Positions 39,441 to 52,664 of a stretch of DNA of 64,000 bases are shown piece after piece. The stretch's first letter is position 1; every line of letters begins with the position of its first letter. The stretch covers positions 4,099,001 through 4,163,000 of the forward strand of contig NC_134684.1 in assembly GCF_024713945.1 (NCBI RefSeq). The letters are read 5' to 3'. Both the position numbers and the translations under genes were made by a program. The notes beneath the pieces are model-generated. The model ran no database searches and was not told the DNA's origin. It was given only the letters and a program-made list of their open reading frames with translations. Origin of the DNA: Dermatophagoides farinae (taxonomy: Eukaryota; Arthropoda; Arachnida; Sarcoptiformes; Pyroglyphidae).

Positions 39441-42400
39441 GTTGTTTTTTTCTGTTGCTATTGACAGGTTGTTATTTTGAGCAGGCTGGCGAAACAGTTA
39501 TTGAAATTGAAAAGATTTTTTTTTTATAGAAAATAAACTGAATTGACTTGTGTTTTTTTATTTATTTATTTCTTGCACTTTACACAATTTCAATTTGTGG
39601 ACATTTTTTTTTTCGTTCGGTTCATAGATTGTGAATGAATTGGATTTTGGTCACCGATTTTTTTTGGAAGTCGTCGAAAATAAAATAATTTTGTTTAGTG
39701 AATGATTGGATTCAGGTACAGAAAATAAATAAGTCTGAATCGGGTTTCGATCGTATTTTATAGTATGGTGAATTTTTTTTCAATGCGACGTTAACATAAA
39801 TGTAATCGACAGACAATAAAATGGTGAAATTTCTTGAAATTAATGACTTTCATTTGACAGTGTTGATTTCCGTTTTTTTTATTACCTAATCAACATTGAT
39901 AATAATATATGCATGCATTGAACCAAATACTTTTATCTATAAGTCAATTTATTTATTAACAATTTAATTTGCACAACGATTCTTTGTTTGAAATCACATT
40001 GATAAGATGACAACAATGATGATGACAAAGTCCAATTGATGCAGACATAACATTTGGAATGCCGAAAACAACAACAACAACAACACAATGACATTGAACA
40101 AATTCAATACCCCACCACCATTGTGTTGTCGTAGTCGTGCTCGTCGTCGTCAGTGAAGAACAAAAACAAAGAAATAAAACCAGAATTGTCACCTCAAAGT
40201 AGTTTAGGTATAGGCCAGTGTGATTTTCAATTGTCACACAAGACACCACACACACACACACTCATACAATATGTAGAAAAACCGAAACAGGTAGAAAAAG
40301 TTAATGACAAACCCTTCACTTATTTAATAAATAAATGCTGTAAATGCTGGCAATGTAGATGGCCAACCTGTTGTTTTATGTTGACCTGTGGATCTTTTTC
40401 TTTTGACTGAACTTGGTGGTAATTTTTTTATTTTTATTTTTATCGTCTAAACAATACAAGAAAAAAAGGAAATCATTTTTCATGTCAAAGTATGGCCGAT
40501 GTCAAACTGAATGATGATTATGATCCTGAACAAGAAACTGAATCGAAATCGAATGATGACTTGGATCTTCAATGGATTTTTTTTTAGTCTCTCAAACTTT
40601 ATTCACACAGAAAAAAATCTCTTTTATATCTCACATTTTTTATTTTATTTCTCTCTCAATGTGGCTCCCAACTCCGCCTTGTAGCCATTTTGTTTGTTTC
40701 ATTATTTCATTTCAATCGTACATCTTGCTATCGTATACTACTACTATTCCGGATACGGTCATCGTATTATCTATCGAATACTTTGTTATCTCAATTCGTC
40801 CATCACGATGATGATGGTTTTTAAATGTGAATGGACAACATACTCACGTCTATCTTTTTCTATCTCTCACTCACATACCACATTGACTGGCTGACAAACA
40901 AACAAACACATGCACAAGGAGAGAGAGAGATTCCACAAACATCCATTGTATATTAATAATAATAGTAATTTGTTACTGTCTAAATGGATGTATGTATGTT
41001 CTCAATAATAATAACGTCGTTTTTTTAAAAAAAAGTTTTAAACATACATGTCCGGTACATGTCCGGTTGGTCATTGTGATGTGACTAACCAACATTATTT
41101 TCTTCTCTCACATTCATATATGAATACTAGTTCGAAATAAACAAATTAAAACCTGATTATTATTTGAGAATTGTTTTGAGGACAAAGGTTGATCGTGATT
41201 AGGTCAAGTTGAATAAAAATATCAATGGATTATATACGTGCAACAATTGTCATTTTTATCATTCACAATTTGGTTTTGTTTTATGAATGTTGAATTGAAG
41301 TGAATGAAATAAAGTGAAATGAATGGATCGTGGATAAAATCTTGATTTTTTTTTGTTACATTCTCAAAGCTTATCCACATTGATGAATGTGGCAAGCGTA
41401 TATGTCAAAATATGATTTGAATATGAAATATGCCATCAATGGGATTAATTTTGTCCTTGACCATTCTTGTTAACAAGTTTAAATTGTGACAACACTTTTT
41501 GTTTGAATGTTGAAATTGATTTTTGTTTATTTCATCCAGCTTCACTTGTACTTGATGATGTTTGTTCATTTGGAATCTAAAATTCTTTTCTTTTTGTCCA
41601 TTGTATGTTTAAGTTAGATTTTCTTTTCCAAAATATCGACTAAAATGATTCGGAAATGACCATACAATTACCGGGTATCATCATCATCATTGTATTCCGG
41701 TCTATTCAATCCAAACACATCGACATTGTGTTGAACAATTGTATTTTTTTTTTTTTGGAAAAAAATTTCTGGTTTTTTCTGTTGCTGTTGTTGTAAAACA
41801 TTCGAATTGGTCAAAAGAGACAACATTTGAGAGAAGGGCTGATACTGTAGAGGTCATAATAATAATGATGATGTGCATATAGCATTTTCTGTCTACAATG
41901 GATACATTGCAAGGATCATCATTGAAATAATCATCATCATCATCCAAACCGTCGAATTCATCATCATCATCATCATCATCGATTCGGCCTTTTTTCCATC
42001 ACCTATTTTCTTGTTTGTTTGTTTGTTGAATGGTTCGATGTTATTTTCGAAGTCAGGATGATGATTCGATCCATTCCAGTCGGTTGTTTGAATATTTTTC
42101 TTTCTTCTATCTTGTTTCGTATTCGTTCATCGTCGTTTGATAATGGTTATCTGCAACGATTGTTCTTTTTTTCCACTCTCTTTTATCCAAACTCGATTCG
42201 ATTACAATCATTGATCTTTTGGAGATTATTTTCGTTTCACATCTACCCAGATGAGATAATCCTCATGTTGATCAATGTTTGTTATAGAAATTCATGTCCA
42301 AATCCAATCAATTGATTGATTGATTGATTTTGATTGTGACATTCGATCATCGTTGCAATCAAAACTCGTTGATTAGCGGTTTGTGTTACACACACACACA

Positions 42401-43757
42401 CAAAAATGTCGAACAATTCAAAATCGCGTACACAATACACGTATACGCATATGTTTGTAATTCCAGTTTATTCGGAGTTATTTTTGATTTCGATTATCTC
42501 TCGTAATCGCTTTATATGATGATTGAATTTTTTTTTCGTCGTCATTGTTGTCAAAGAGAAAATCATAATTTGATTGCCATTTGTTTGCTGGAAAATTCAT
42601 TTTTTTTCATTATTTTCTGATTTGTCAACATAATTCAACTTAAAAAATTATGTATGAAATATAAAGGGGAAAGATCATATTTGACAAATTTCAATTGGAA
42701 TTTTTATGTCATTTTCCATTTCATTTCATTCGTGTTTTACAACAGAAAAGGCTTGATTTAAAGAAATGAACAAAATTCAATTTCTATCGGTCATCATCAT
42801 CATCATCATCGCCATAATAATGATGGCTCGAATCGAATTTTCGAATCAAATCAACAAATCAAAGATGAAGATAATTTCAATAAGGGCATGCAAAACGGAC
42901 ATTATCTGTTTGTTTATATATTCACAATAATAATAATGAAATGAAAAAAAAAATTCGGCCATTTCTCAATGCAGCCTTTAGTAGCAGCTGTTGTTGGCTC
43001 AAATATTTTGACAAACAACTACAGATACTGACCAAGATAACTACTAACAACTAAAGGTCTTACAAATGAATTTACGGTCATCATCTGCTTTCTTTTTTTT
43101 TACTGCAAAATGGTAAATGAATACAGAAAACAAAAATCTTGATGATCAACAAATGGCTAGATTTGTTCAAATTTGAATTAAAAATGTCCATGAACGAATC
43201 GATCACGAACGTTTAGATATAAATTTATTGGATTCTATTGATTAATTGATTGTTAATTAATCGAAATTTTTTTTTCATCTCAAATGGCAAATTTAGCATC
43301 ATCATGGAAGACACCATTGACATGTTCCATCAATTTGGTACATATTTACCATCAACATGATTGTAATTATTATTAGTAGGAAGAAAACAGAATCAATCGA
43401 TATCCATTGCCATGGAAAAATTGAATGTTATACACAAGATTTATTTGAAAAGCGAAAGAAAAAAAAATTTCATCTTCAGAAATTTATATATACCATTCAT
43501 TCAACATTCATTGGATCGGATCAATAGAAAATCGATCATCAATCTTTGTCAATCATTCATTCAGTGACCGTTTTTTTTTTCTCTCTCTCTCTCTATATTC
43601 GATCAATTTTCTTTCGTTTGAAAACCAAAACAAAAAAAAAACAGACATAATAATGATGGTAATAATAACAACAACATCAATCGATAGATTCGACAAAGAC
43701 CACTAAAAATTTTTGACGCATTTAATTGCTAGTCAGGTAAATGAAAATGGTTTGACC

Positions 43758-43781
43758 ATAGTTATTATTTATAATAACTAT
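43758..43781. repeat. Perfect 11-bp inverted repeat with 2-bp spacer
   Basis: ATAGTTATTAT and ATAATAACTAT flank TT. It could form a hairpin or bind a dimeric homeodomain-type factor. No gene-proximal context is visible. Confidence 0.6.
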
Positions 43782-45447
43782 TTATTTTCATTCAAAAACA
43801 AACACATAAAATGATCGGTAATGTTGGATTTTTTTTTTTTTTTTTTTGATTATCTCATATTCACATTCATGTTTTTTTCACATCCATTTTTTTCAAATTT
43901 TGAAATTCCAAACAATCACCGACGAAAACTTTAAATGGATTTATGTTTGTGTTTGCGTGTATTTTTCTCATACATTTCATTCTGGAGAATGAAAAAAAAA
44001 AATATTCAAATCAACTTACTTGACCATTCTGATGACATCTAAATCGGTGAGGATGTGGTAATGATGATGATGATGATAAAAAGTATGCCGTACAATCACC
44101 AGGAATTCACTCTAATAAACCATTAAGATAAATTGTCATCATTATCCAGTTTTTTGTTTGAATTTGATTGAAAAACATTTTCTTTTTCCGATGGTAAGCC
44201 CTTTTAAAAGCGCCCATTTGAAAAATGTTTTTTTTCTTTTCGCATCACTAATCTAGATGATGAAACATGCTATGAACTAATTTTCGTTACTCATATATAT
44301 ATGTGATGATGATGGCCATTTTATTGAAGTTTTTTTTTCTCATTTGATTGTTCCTATACCACCAAACATCACACGCAATCATCATTTTTTTTGGCGGTAT
44401 TCGATTTCGGTTTTTCTTTTGAAATTACAATCTTACGTAGCAATGGATATTGGATGGACTTTGTTGCAATTAAATCTTAAATTTGTTTGTAATACAAAAT
44501 GTCTTTTTTTTTCTTTCATTTGCTTGATTTCGTTATTTACATAGTCAATATACATATGGGAAATATGGCCAATAAACAGGTACGTTTTCTTTTTTCTAGA
44601 TGTTGCCAAAGACATTTCTATCGGTCATCATTTGATAACATTTGATCATGATTAATAATGAAATGAAAATTTTAAAATAAAATTGCCCAAAATCGGCGTC
44701 ACATGTCGATCTATGATAAACGGGATTTTTTTTTATATTTGATCGGCTATTTGTTAAGGGCCTGTCCTTTTCACAATTTTTTTTTTGTTGATGTGTGTTA
44801 TATGAAGATAATTGATTCTAAATCATCAAACAATTTTTGATTGTCGTCATGTAGTACAAGTATGAAAAAAATGGCATCCATTTAATGAATACATAAGATA
44901 TGAAAATGAATGACTTTTTTCGGTTTGTGTGTAGGTGTGTCCACATTGTATGTTTTCGTGATATATAGGTTTTTGTTTTCAAATATCGATCGTGAGCTTT
45001 TGTTATGTATATGAACCATTTCACTTTTAAGTCGTTGAGAATGTATATTTGTACATCGAATCTATTGATGAATAACGATGATCATGATATGGCTGACTGA
45101 ATGACTGACAACAACAATATGTAATGAACGTGGGCGTCGTTACCATATATACAGAAATGATTCGATTATTATTATTACTATGGCAATATATGAAAAATAG
45201 GTGTATCTAGTTTGGGACAACAAAAAAAAAAAAAAAAATAATGGATGCAAAAAAACATCATCATCAGCATTGCAGAATAACATAAAAAGTAGTTTGTTAT
45301 TATAGATAAAAATAATAATAATTTCAATTGCCGATAATAATGAATCGATTAATAATGATGATGATGTTCACCAGATCTAGAATGATGATGACTATGATTT
45401 TATTGATGATGAAAATTCAAACATTTTTTAAAAATCAATTGGATAGA

Positions 45448-45458
45448 GGCGCCATCTT
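45448..45458 (-). promoter_or_regulatory. CTCF/YY1-like site upstream of the small ORF / CUEDC1 locus
   Basis: The minus strand reads AAGATGGCGCC, the same core as at 13858. It lies about 230-320 bp before the first start codons of this locus. AAGATGGCG is also a typical YY1 promoter/initiator motif. Confidence 0.4.
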
Positions 45459-45673
45459 TAGCCCTCATTGTATATTTACATCAATACATTTTATTATTAT
45501 TGAGTTGTTTTTGTTGACATTATTATTATCATCATCATCATCATCATCATTTAAATTAATGTCAATTTAGTCAATTTATTGTGATTTCATTGATATGATA
45601 ATCACCAATCCAAGTATCTAATCTAATCTAACATATATTATAGCAGCTATCATCATCATCATCATTAATCAGT

Positions 45674-45769
45674 ATGGCCATAATTATCATTACCGTTGCA
45701 TCGTTAACCAATATTTATGTTGAACAAGAAAAAACGTTTGTAGAAATTTTTTCTCGTTCACAAGAATGA
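45674..45769 (+). CDS. Upstream ORF (31 aa) overlapping the next start by ATGA
   Basis: ATG at 45674 opens 31 codons (MAIIIITVASLTNIYVEQEK...). The frame ends with TGA at 45767-45769, which overlaps the next ATG (45766-45768) as ATGA. The peptide has a short hydrophobic start. It is probably a uORF affecting translation of the downstream ORF, not a protein of its own. Whether it is in the mature mRNA is unknown; a possible splice acceptor (ATTATAG) lies just upstream, near 45642. Confidence 0.4.
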   Translation: MAIIIITVASLTNIYVEQEKTFVEIFSRSQE

Positions 45770-46174
45770 ATCCAAAGACTTCATCACCATCATCATCAGA
45801 CAATAAATTGATTACGAATGAAACATCATCATCATCAATGATTCAATCATCATCATCATCATCATCATCAGCGGCAACTGAAAAAACGAATCAATTTTAT
45901 TCGCAACAACAAAATTCATCGTCATCATCATCATCGGATGGAACATTGATTGCTGGTGATTGTCATTCGACAGTTTTAGAATCAAATTCTGATGCAAATT
46001 TGCACAAACAAATTAAGGACATTTTAAATCAAAAGAAAATGGTCTGTATATTGTGTATTCATAGATTTTTTCTGAAAAATAAAATTTCAATAATTTTAGA
46101 AATTGATGAATTCACCCGAGGTTGTTGCAATTCTGCGTCGTATTCAACACGAACAACGACAACATTCAAAATGA
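45766..46174 (+). CDS. Small Ser-rich protein with helical C-terminus, unrecognised
   Basis: Two exons (45766-46041, 46100-46174) with a 58-nt phase-0 intron give 116 aa. The N-terminal 60 residues are Ser/Gln low complexity. The C-terminus (LHKQIKDILNQKKMKLMNSP then EVVAILRRIQHEQRQHSK) looks like a conserved amphipathic helix pair. The spliced frame is clearly favoured: the unspliced reading loses the helix. I do not recognise the family. It lies 156 bp upstream of the CUEDC1 start codon on the same strand, so it may be a separate short gene or the first cistron of a shared transcript. Confidence 0.65.
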
Positions 46175-46330
46175 TCAAATCCGGTTATAAATAATCTTAT
46201 ATTAATAATAATAAATAGCTCCACTGTTCTTCATACTTTTCAAACAACCAAAAAATCATCACTCATTTGGATCCATTTCTCCACTCTATAATTGTCATTT
46301 GAACAACAACAACGAAAAAAACATACACAA
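46175..46330. other. Short spacer between the small ORF and CUEDC1
   Basis: Only 156 bp separate the small gene's stop from the CUEDC1 ATG. An AATAAATAG lies at about 46209-46217, so a separate poly(A) site is possible. A normal independent promoter would have to be very compact. Confidence 0.45.
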
Positions 46331-47623
46331 ATGTATCCAGCAAATTCGTCCGGTGTAACACAGCTTGAATTCAATCAAGCAATGTCCGATTTTAAACACA
46401 TGTTTCCGGATATGGAAGAAGATGTTATTGAAGCTATACTTCGTGCCAATAATGGTGTCGTTGATGCAACTATTGATCAATTATTACAAATCAATAATGA
46501 ATCACAGGAGAAAAAGAAAAGAAATAAGGCAGCCATGAATAATAAAAATAATGAACATGTATGTATCTCTCAAATATTCATATGGGAATTTTCCCATCAA
46601 TTTTTTGATCAATTTGATTGATTGATTTATCATCGATATAGCATTATAATAGCAACATTTTTATCGACGATGGACAATCGGCTATGATGAATCCTAAATC
46701 CTATAGTAAAGATTTAAATTTTGTTCTCGGTGACCAAACGGATGCTGCCATGTCGAGTTCATTATTGAAAAATCAAATCATCTCACAAGATTCATTACGA
46801 TATAAATATCGATGGGAACCACCCGTACTGGGTGAATTATCGGCCGATTTTCTTCGTATTACATTGAATGATACCCAACGAAAACTCACGAATTTTAATG
46901 CCAATAATGAACATGCCAATATGATGAGTAGTTCATTTTTGCAACAGGTTTGTTCAATTTTTTCTAAATTTCTTGTCATAAATCTTTGAACACCCGATCT
47001 AGAAAATGGAGGAGAATAAACGTAATCGTCAAATAACATTGATGAATGATGATCCTGAAATGGCACAATATCTGGAAGATGAACGTTTCGCTATTCTTCT
47101 TCAAAATGAAGAATTTGTTCGTGAATTACGAATGAATCATGATTTCATGTCAACATTGGAATCGGATAATAACCAATACAGTTATGGGTAAATTATTTTT
47201 ACTTTTTTTAAATTTTGTTCTTACTAATAAATCATATTCGATTCCAGTAGTACGACCGGATCCGATTCGACACAAGCTAGTAATTTTCTCGATTCAGATG
47301 CCATATTCAAAGAACGATTACGTAATATGGGCAAATTATCGAAGAAAAAATTTACACAAATTGCACGATTATTTTCTGGACGAATGCGAAAAAATTTCAA
47401 ACAATTGGATAATCATCCTGGTAGTGGTGGTGGTGTCGTTCACGCCCTCACTGGAAGTGGTCGTGAACATCAATATTTTTATCAAGATCTTAGTAATGAA
47501 AATTATGAAGATACAGCCTTGCCATCATCAACTACTAATGATCAACCAAATCACCATCATCAACATCAACATCGCCACCACCACCATCACCATCATCATC
47601 ATCAAGATCATCCAAAAATCTAA
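46331..47623 (+). CDS. CUEDC1: CUE domain-containing protein 1
   Basis: Four exons (46331-46558, 46642-46947, 47003-47187, 47248-47623) give 364 aa; human CUEDC1 is 386 aa. The CUE ubiquitin-binding domain is at about 9-57 (LEFNQAMSDFKHMFPDMEED, AILRANNGVVDATIDQLLQ). Downstream blocks match the family: YKYRWEPPVLGELSADFLRI, AQYLEDERFAILLQNEEFVR ELRMNHDF and FKERLRNMGKLSKKKFTQIA. The tail ends in a His-rich run. CUE domains bind mono-ubiquitin; the role of CUEDC1 is poorly known (ER-alpha and TGF-beta/EMT links in mammals). The ATG at 46331 precedes the conserved domain by eight codons; no earlier in-frame ATG is visible. Confidence 0.9.
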
Positions 47624-50934
<3,311 letters not shown>

Positions 50935-51115
50935 ACGTGTGAAATATATTTTCATTTTTATATTTGTTAACAAAGATGTGTGTATGGAATATTCTTTGTA
51001 ACCAATGAATTTCTTAACCCCTCGGTGAATAAATTTACGTCAATGTTATATTTATTCAGAAAAAGTTTTAAAAATCATTTTTTTCACAAAATATTTTTTT
51101 TTGTTCAAATGTCTA
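50935..51115. terminator. Tail-to-tail 3' ends AMPK alpha / RPL37
   Basis: AATAAA at 51028-51033 (plus strand) and TTTATT at 51051-51056 (minus-strand AATAAA, 60 nt after the RPL37 stop) are only about 18 bp apart. The two mRNA 3' ends therefore meet or overlap slightly. Confidence 0.65.
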
Positions 51116-51548
51116 CTACGATGCTGCTGATTTTTCTCCCGATTTACCACTTTTTCCTTTTGCAGCCACTGGTAGACCTTTGAAACCACGTCGAAATACT
51201 CGATGGACTATTTTCAAATAACGAGTACGGCCAGTACCGGTAGTCTTCCTGCGTTTAGCTTTAACGCTCCAATTGTCTGAGATGATATGAATGTCAAATT
51301 TAATTTTCAATCGAAATCGAACTAATAAACAACTTACATTTTCGGATTTTGGCATTTGGATAGCCACATGAAGAACATTTTTTCTTTTGAATATGGTATG
51401 AACTACGACCACAACGACGGCACAATGTGTGCGTCTTATTGTGTCGTTTACCGAATGATGATGTACCTTTGGTCTAAACAGAATTTTAGAGAAAGAAATT
51501 GGATAAAAATTGAAATTTTGGAACAAAAAACGAAAAAAAACATACCAT
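51116..51548 (-). CDS. RPL37: 60S ribosomal protein L37 (eL37)
   Basis: Three exons (51548-51546, 51473-51338, 51276-51116) give 99 aa (human 97). The first coding exon holds only the ATG, followed by GTATG; codon 2 starts the next exon ([20 protein letters not shown]). The zinc finger has four cysteines (LCRRCG...[10 protein letters not shown]). The C-terminal part follows with [20 protein letters not shown]. eL37 is a core large-subunit protein. A TOP-like pyrimidine tract (51579-51593) lies about 30 bp before the ATG. Divergent from the mitochondrial-type gene at 51735. Confidence 0.97.
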
Positions 51549-51734
51549 TGTCGAACGTGTTGTGCACTCGTGTGAACCAAGGGAAAAGGAAAGAATGAGC
51601 AAAAAAAAACAACGTGACTACAGTGAACGTAATACGGCTTTGAATTGTGACAACTATTCAAAACTATTTAAACAAAACGAAACATAAGTGTAAATAGTGG
51701 TTTTTTTATTTGATTTTTTTTTCTTTTCGAAGAA
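51549..51734. promoter_or_regulatory. Bidirectional promoter RPL37 / mitochondrial gene
   Basis: Only 186 bp lie between divergent ATGs, so core promoters and 5' UTRs of both genes must fit here. It includes the RPL37 TOP-like tract. Confidence 0.65.
51579..51593 (-). promoter_or_regulatory. TOP-like element of RPL37
   Basis: The minus strand reads CTTTCCTTTTCCCTT, a C followed only by pyrimidines. It closely resembles the RPS11 element (CTTCCTTTTTCCC). The position suits a transcription start about 45 nt before the ATG. Confidence 0.5.
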
Positions 51735-52601
51735 ATGTCTCAAATTCGTACAATTATTCCTAAATTTCTTCTTCATTCTAGACGTCTTTTTTCTAGTCAT
51801 CATTGTAATATTGCAACAGATTTATCCTTGAAAATATTGCAACGTCATGGTTTCACGGAATCACAAGGTCGTCAAGCATTAAATTCAATTGAATCATTAT
51901 TGCGTCCCGATACATATGAAACAATCGATTATACATTAAGTAGTTGGAAACGTAATGTTTTGCCTCGAAATCATCCCGATCATGTGGCTAACCATGAAGA
52001 TTTCAAACAAGTGTTCTGGAACCAAGAAGCACGATTACTTTTAGTAGGTGAAAATTTCATTGAAAATCGTATATACCAGCTCAAGAACCTAGATCTTGTA
52101 CGTGGACAAAATGATTTATGGCAAGCATTTCATCTTTCACCTGCAGGATTTTTTCTACAAGATTGGCAAGAATTCCTGAAAAAATATTATTATATTACAT
52201 TCAAAATTCTACCATGGTTAAATTCGACAAATGATAAAACCGATCAAATTCATCCATTAATTCGTCATCCACAATCTATCGAACAGACATATATGCAGAT
52301 TAAAACTCGTTTCATTTTTGCTCAAAGAACTGGATTCAAAGTGGCCGAAAGTAAAAATGTTAATCTGAAAACTTTGTTGTTGTTAACGGAAAATGATTTT
52401 CTACAGATATACGCACCAAATTGCACGGTAGAAGAATTCAGAGCTCTTGAAAAGCTCAATATGACCGAATTAGGCAATGAAGATGATGAATTATTTGAAG
52501 ATTTAGTGCAATTATCACCCAAACGACAACAATCAATGAAAAATACTGATAAGTCATTCATGAAAAAAAGTATCGAGGAAGGCATATTGCTTAGCAATTG
52601 A
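51735..52601 (+). CDS. Predicted mitochondrial protein, possibly mTERF-related
   Basis: A single-exon 288-aa protein. The N-terminus (MSQIRTIIPKFLLHSRRLFS) is basic, hydroxyl-rich and lacks acids, which predicts mitochondrial import. The body is helical, with LSLKILQRHGFTESQGRQAL and EARLLLVGENFIENRIYQLK, suggestive of helical repeats like the mTERF family of mitochondrial transcription/ribosome factors. I cannot confirm the family. The C-terminus is charged. The stop at 52599-52601 is followed after one base by AATAAA. It shares a very short divergent promoter with RPL37 and is convergent with GTF2F1 (63 bp). Confidence 0.85.
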   Translation: MSQIRTIIPKFLLHSRRLFSSHHCNIATDLSLKILQRHGFTESQGRQALNSIESLLRPDTYETIDYTLSSWKRNVLPRNHPDHVANHEDFKQVFWNQEARLLLVGENFIENRIYQLKNLDLVRGQNDLWQAFHLSPAGFFLQDWQEFLKKYYYITFKILPWLNSTNDKTDQIHPLIRHPQSIEQTYMQIKTRFIFAQRTGFKVAESKNVNLKTLLLLTENDFLQIYAPNCTVEEFRALEKLNMTELGNEDDELFEDLVQLSPKRQQSMKNTDKSFMKKSIEEGILLSN

Positions 52602-52664
52602 TAATAAATTTATTTAGTAAACAAATTCGAACTAAAATAAATTATAAAAAGAACAAAACAGCCT
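52602..52664. terminator. 63-bp tail-to-tail junction with shared poly(A) palindrome
   Basis: AATAAATTTATT (52603-52614) reads AATAAA on both strands. It gives the plus-strand gene a signal starting one base past its stop codon and the minus-strand GTF2F1 a signal about 50 nt past its stop. The two transcripts must overlap at their 3' ends. Confidence 0.7.

Larger units (their letters stand above)
39441..45673. other. Gene desert with microsatellites
   Basis: Six kilobases without a supportable gene. A coding-like 31-codon frame (40492-40587, MADVKLNDDYDPEQETESK) ends in a T run and stop with no donor. A minus-strand consensus donor near 44030 could belong to a 5' UTR exon of the gene at 37 kb. 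Several (CAT)n tracts, (GT)n and A/T homopolymers, and one perfect inverted repeat (43758-43781) are present. Confidence 0.55.
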
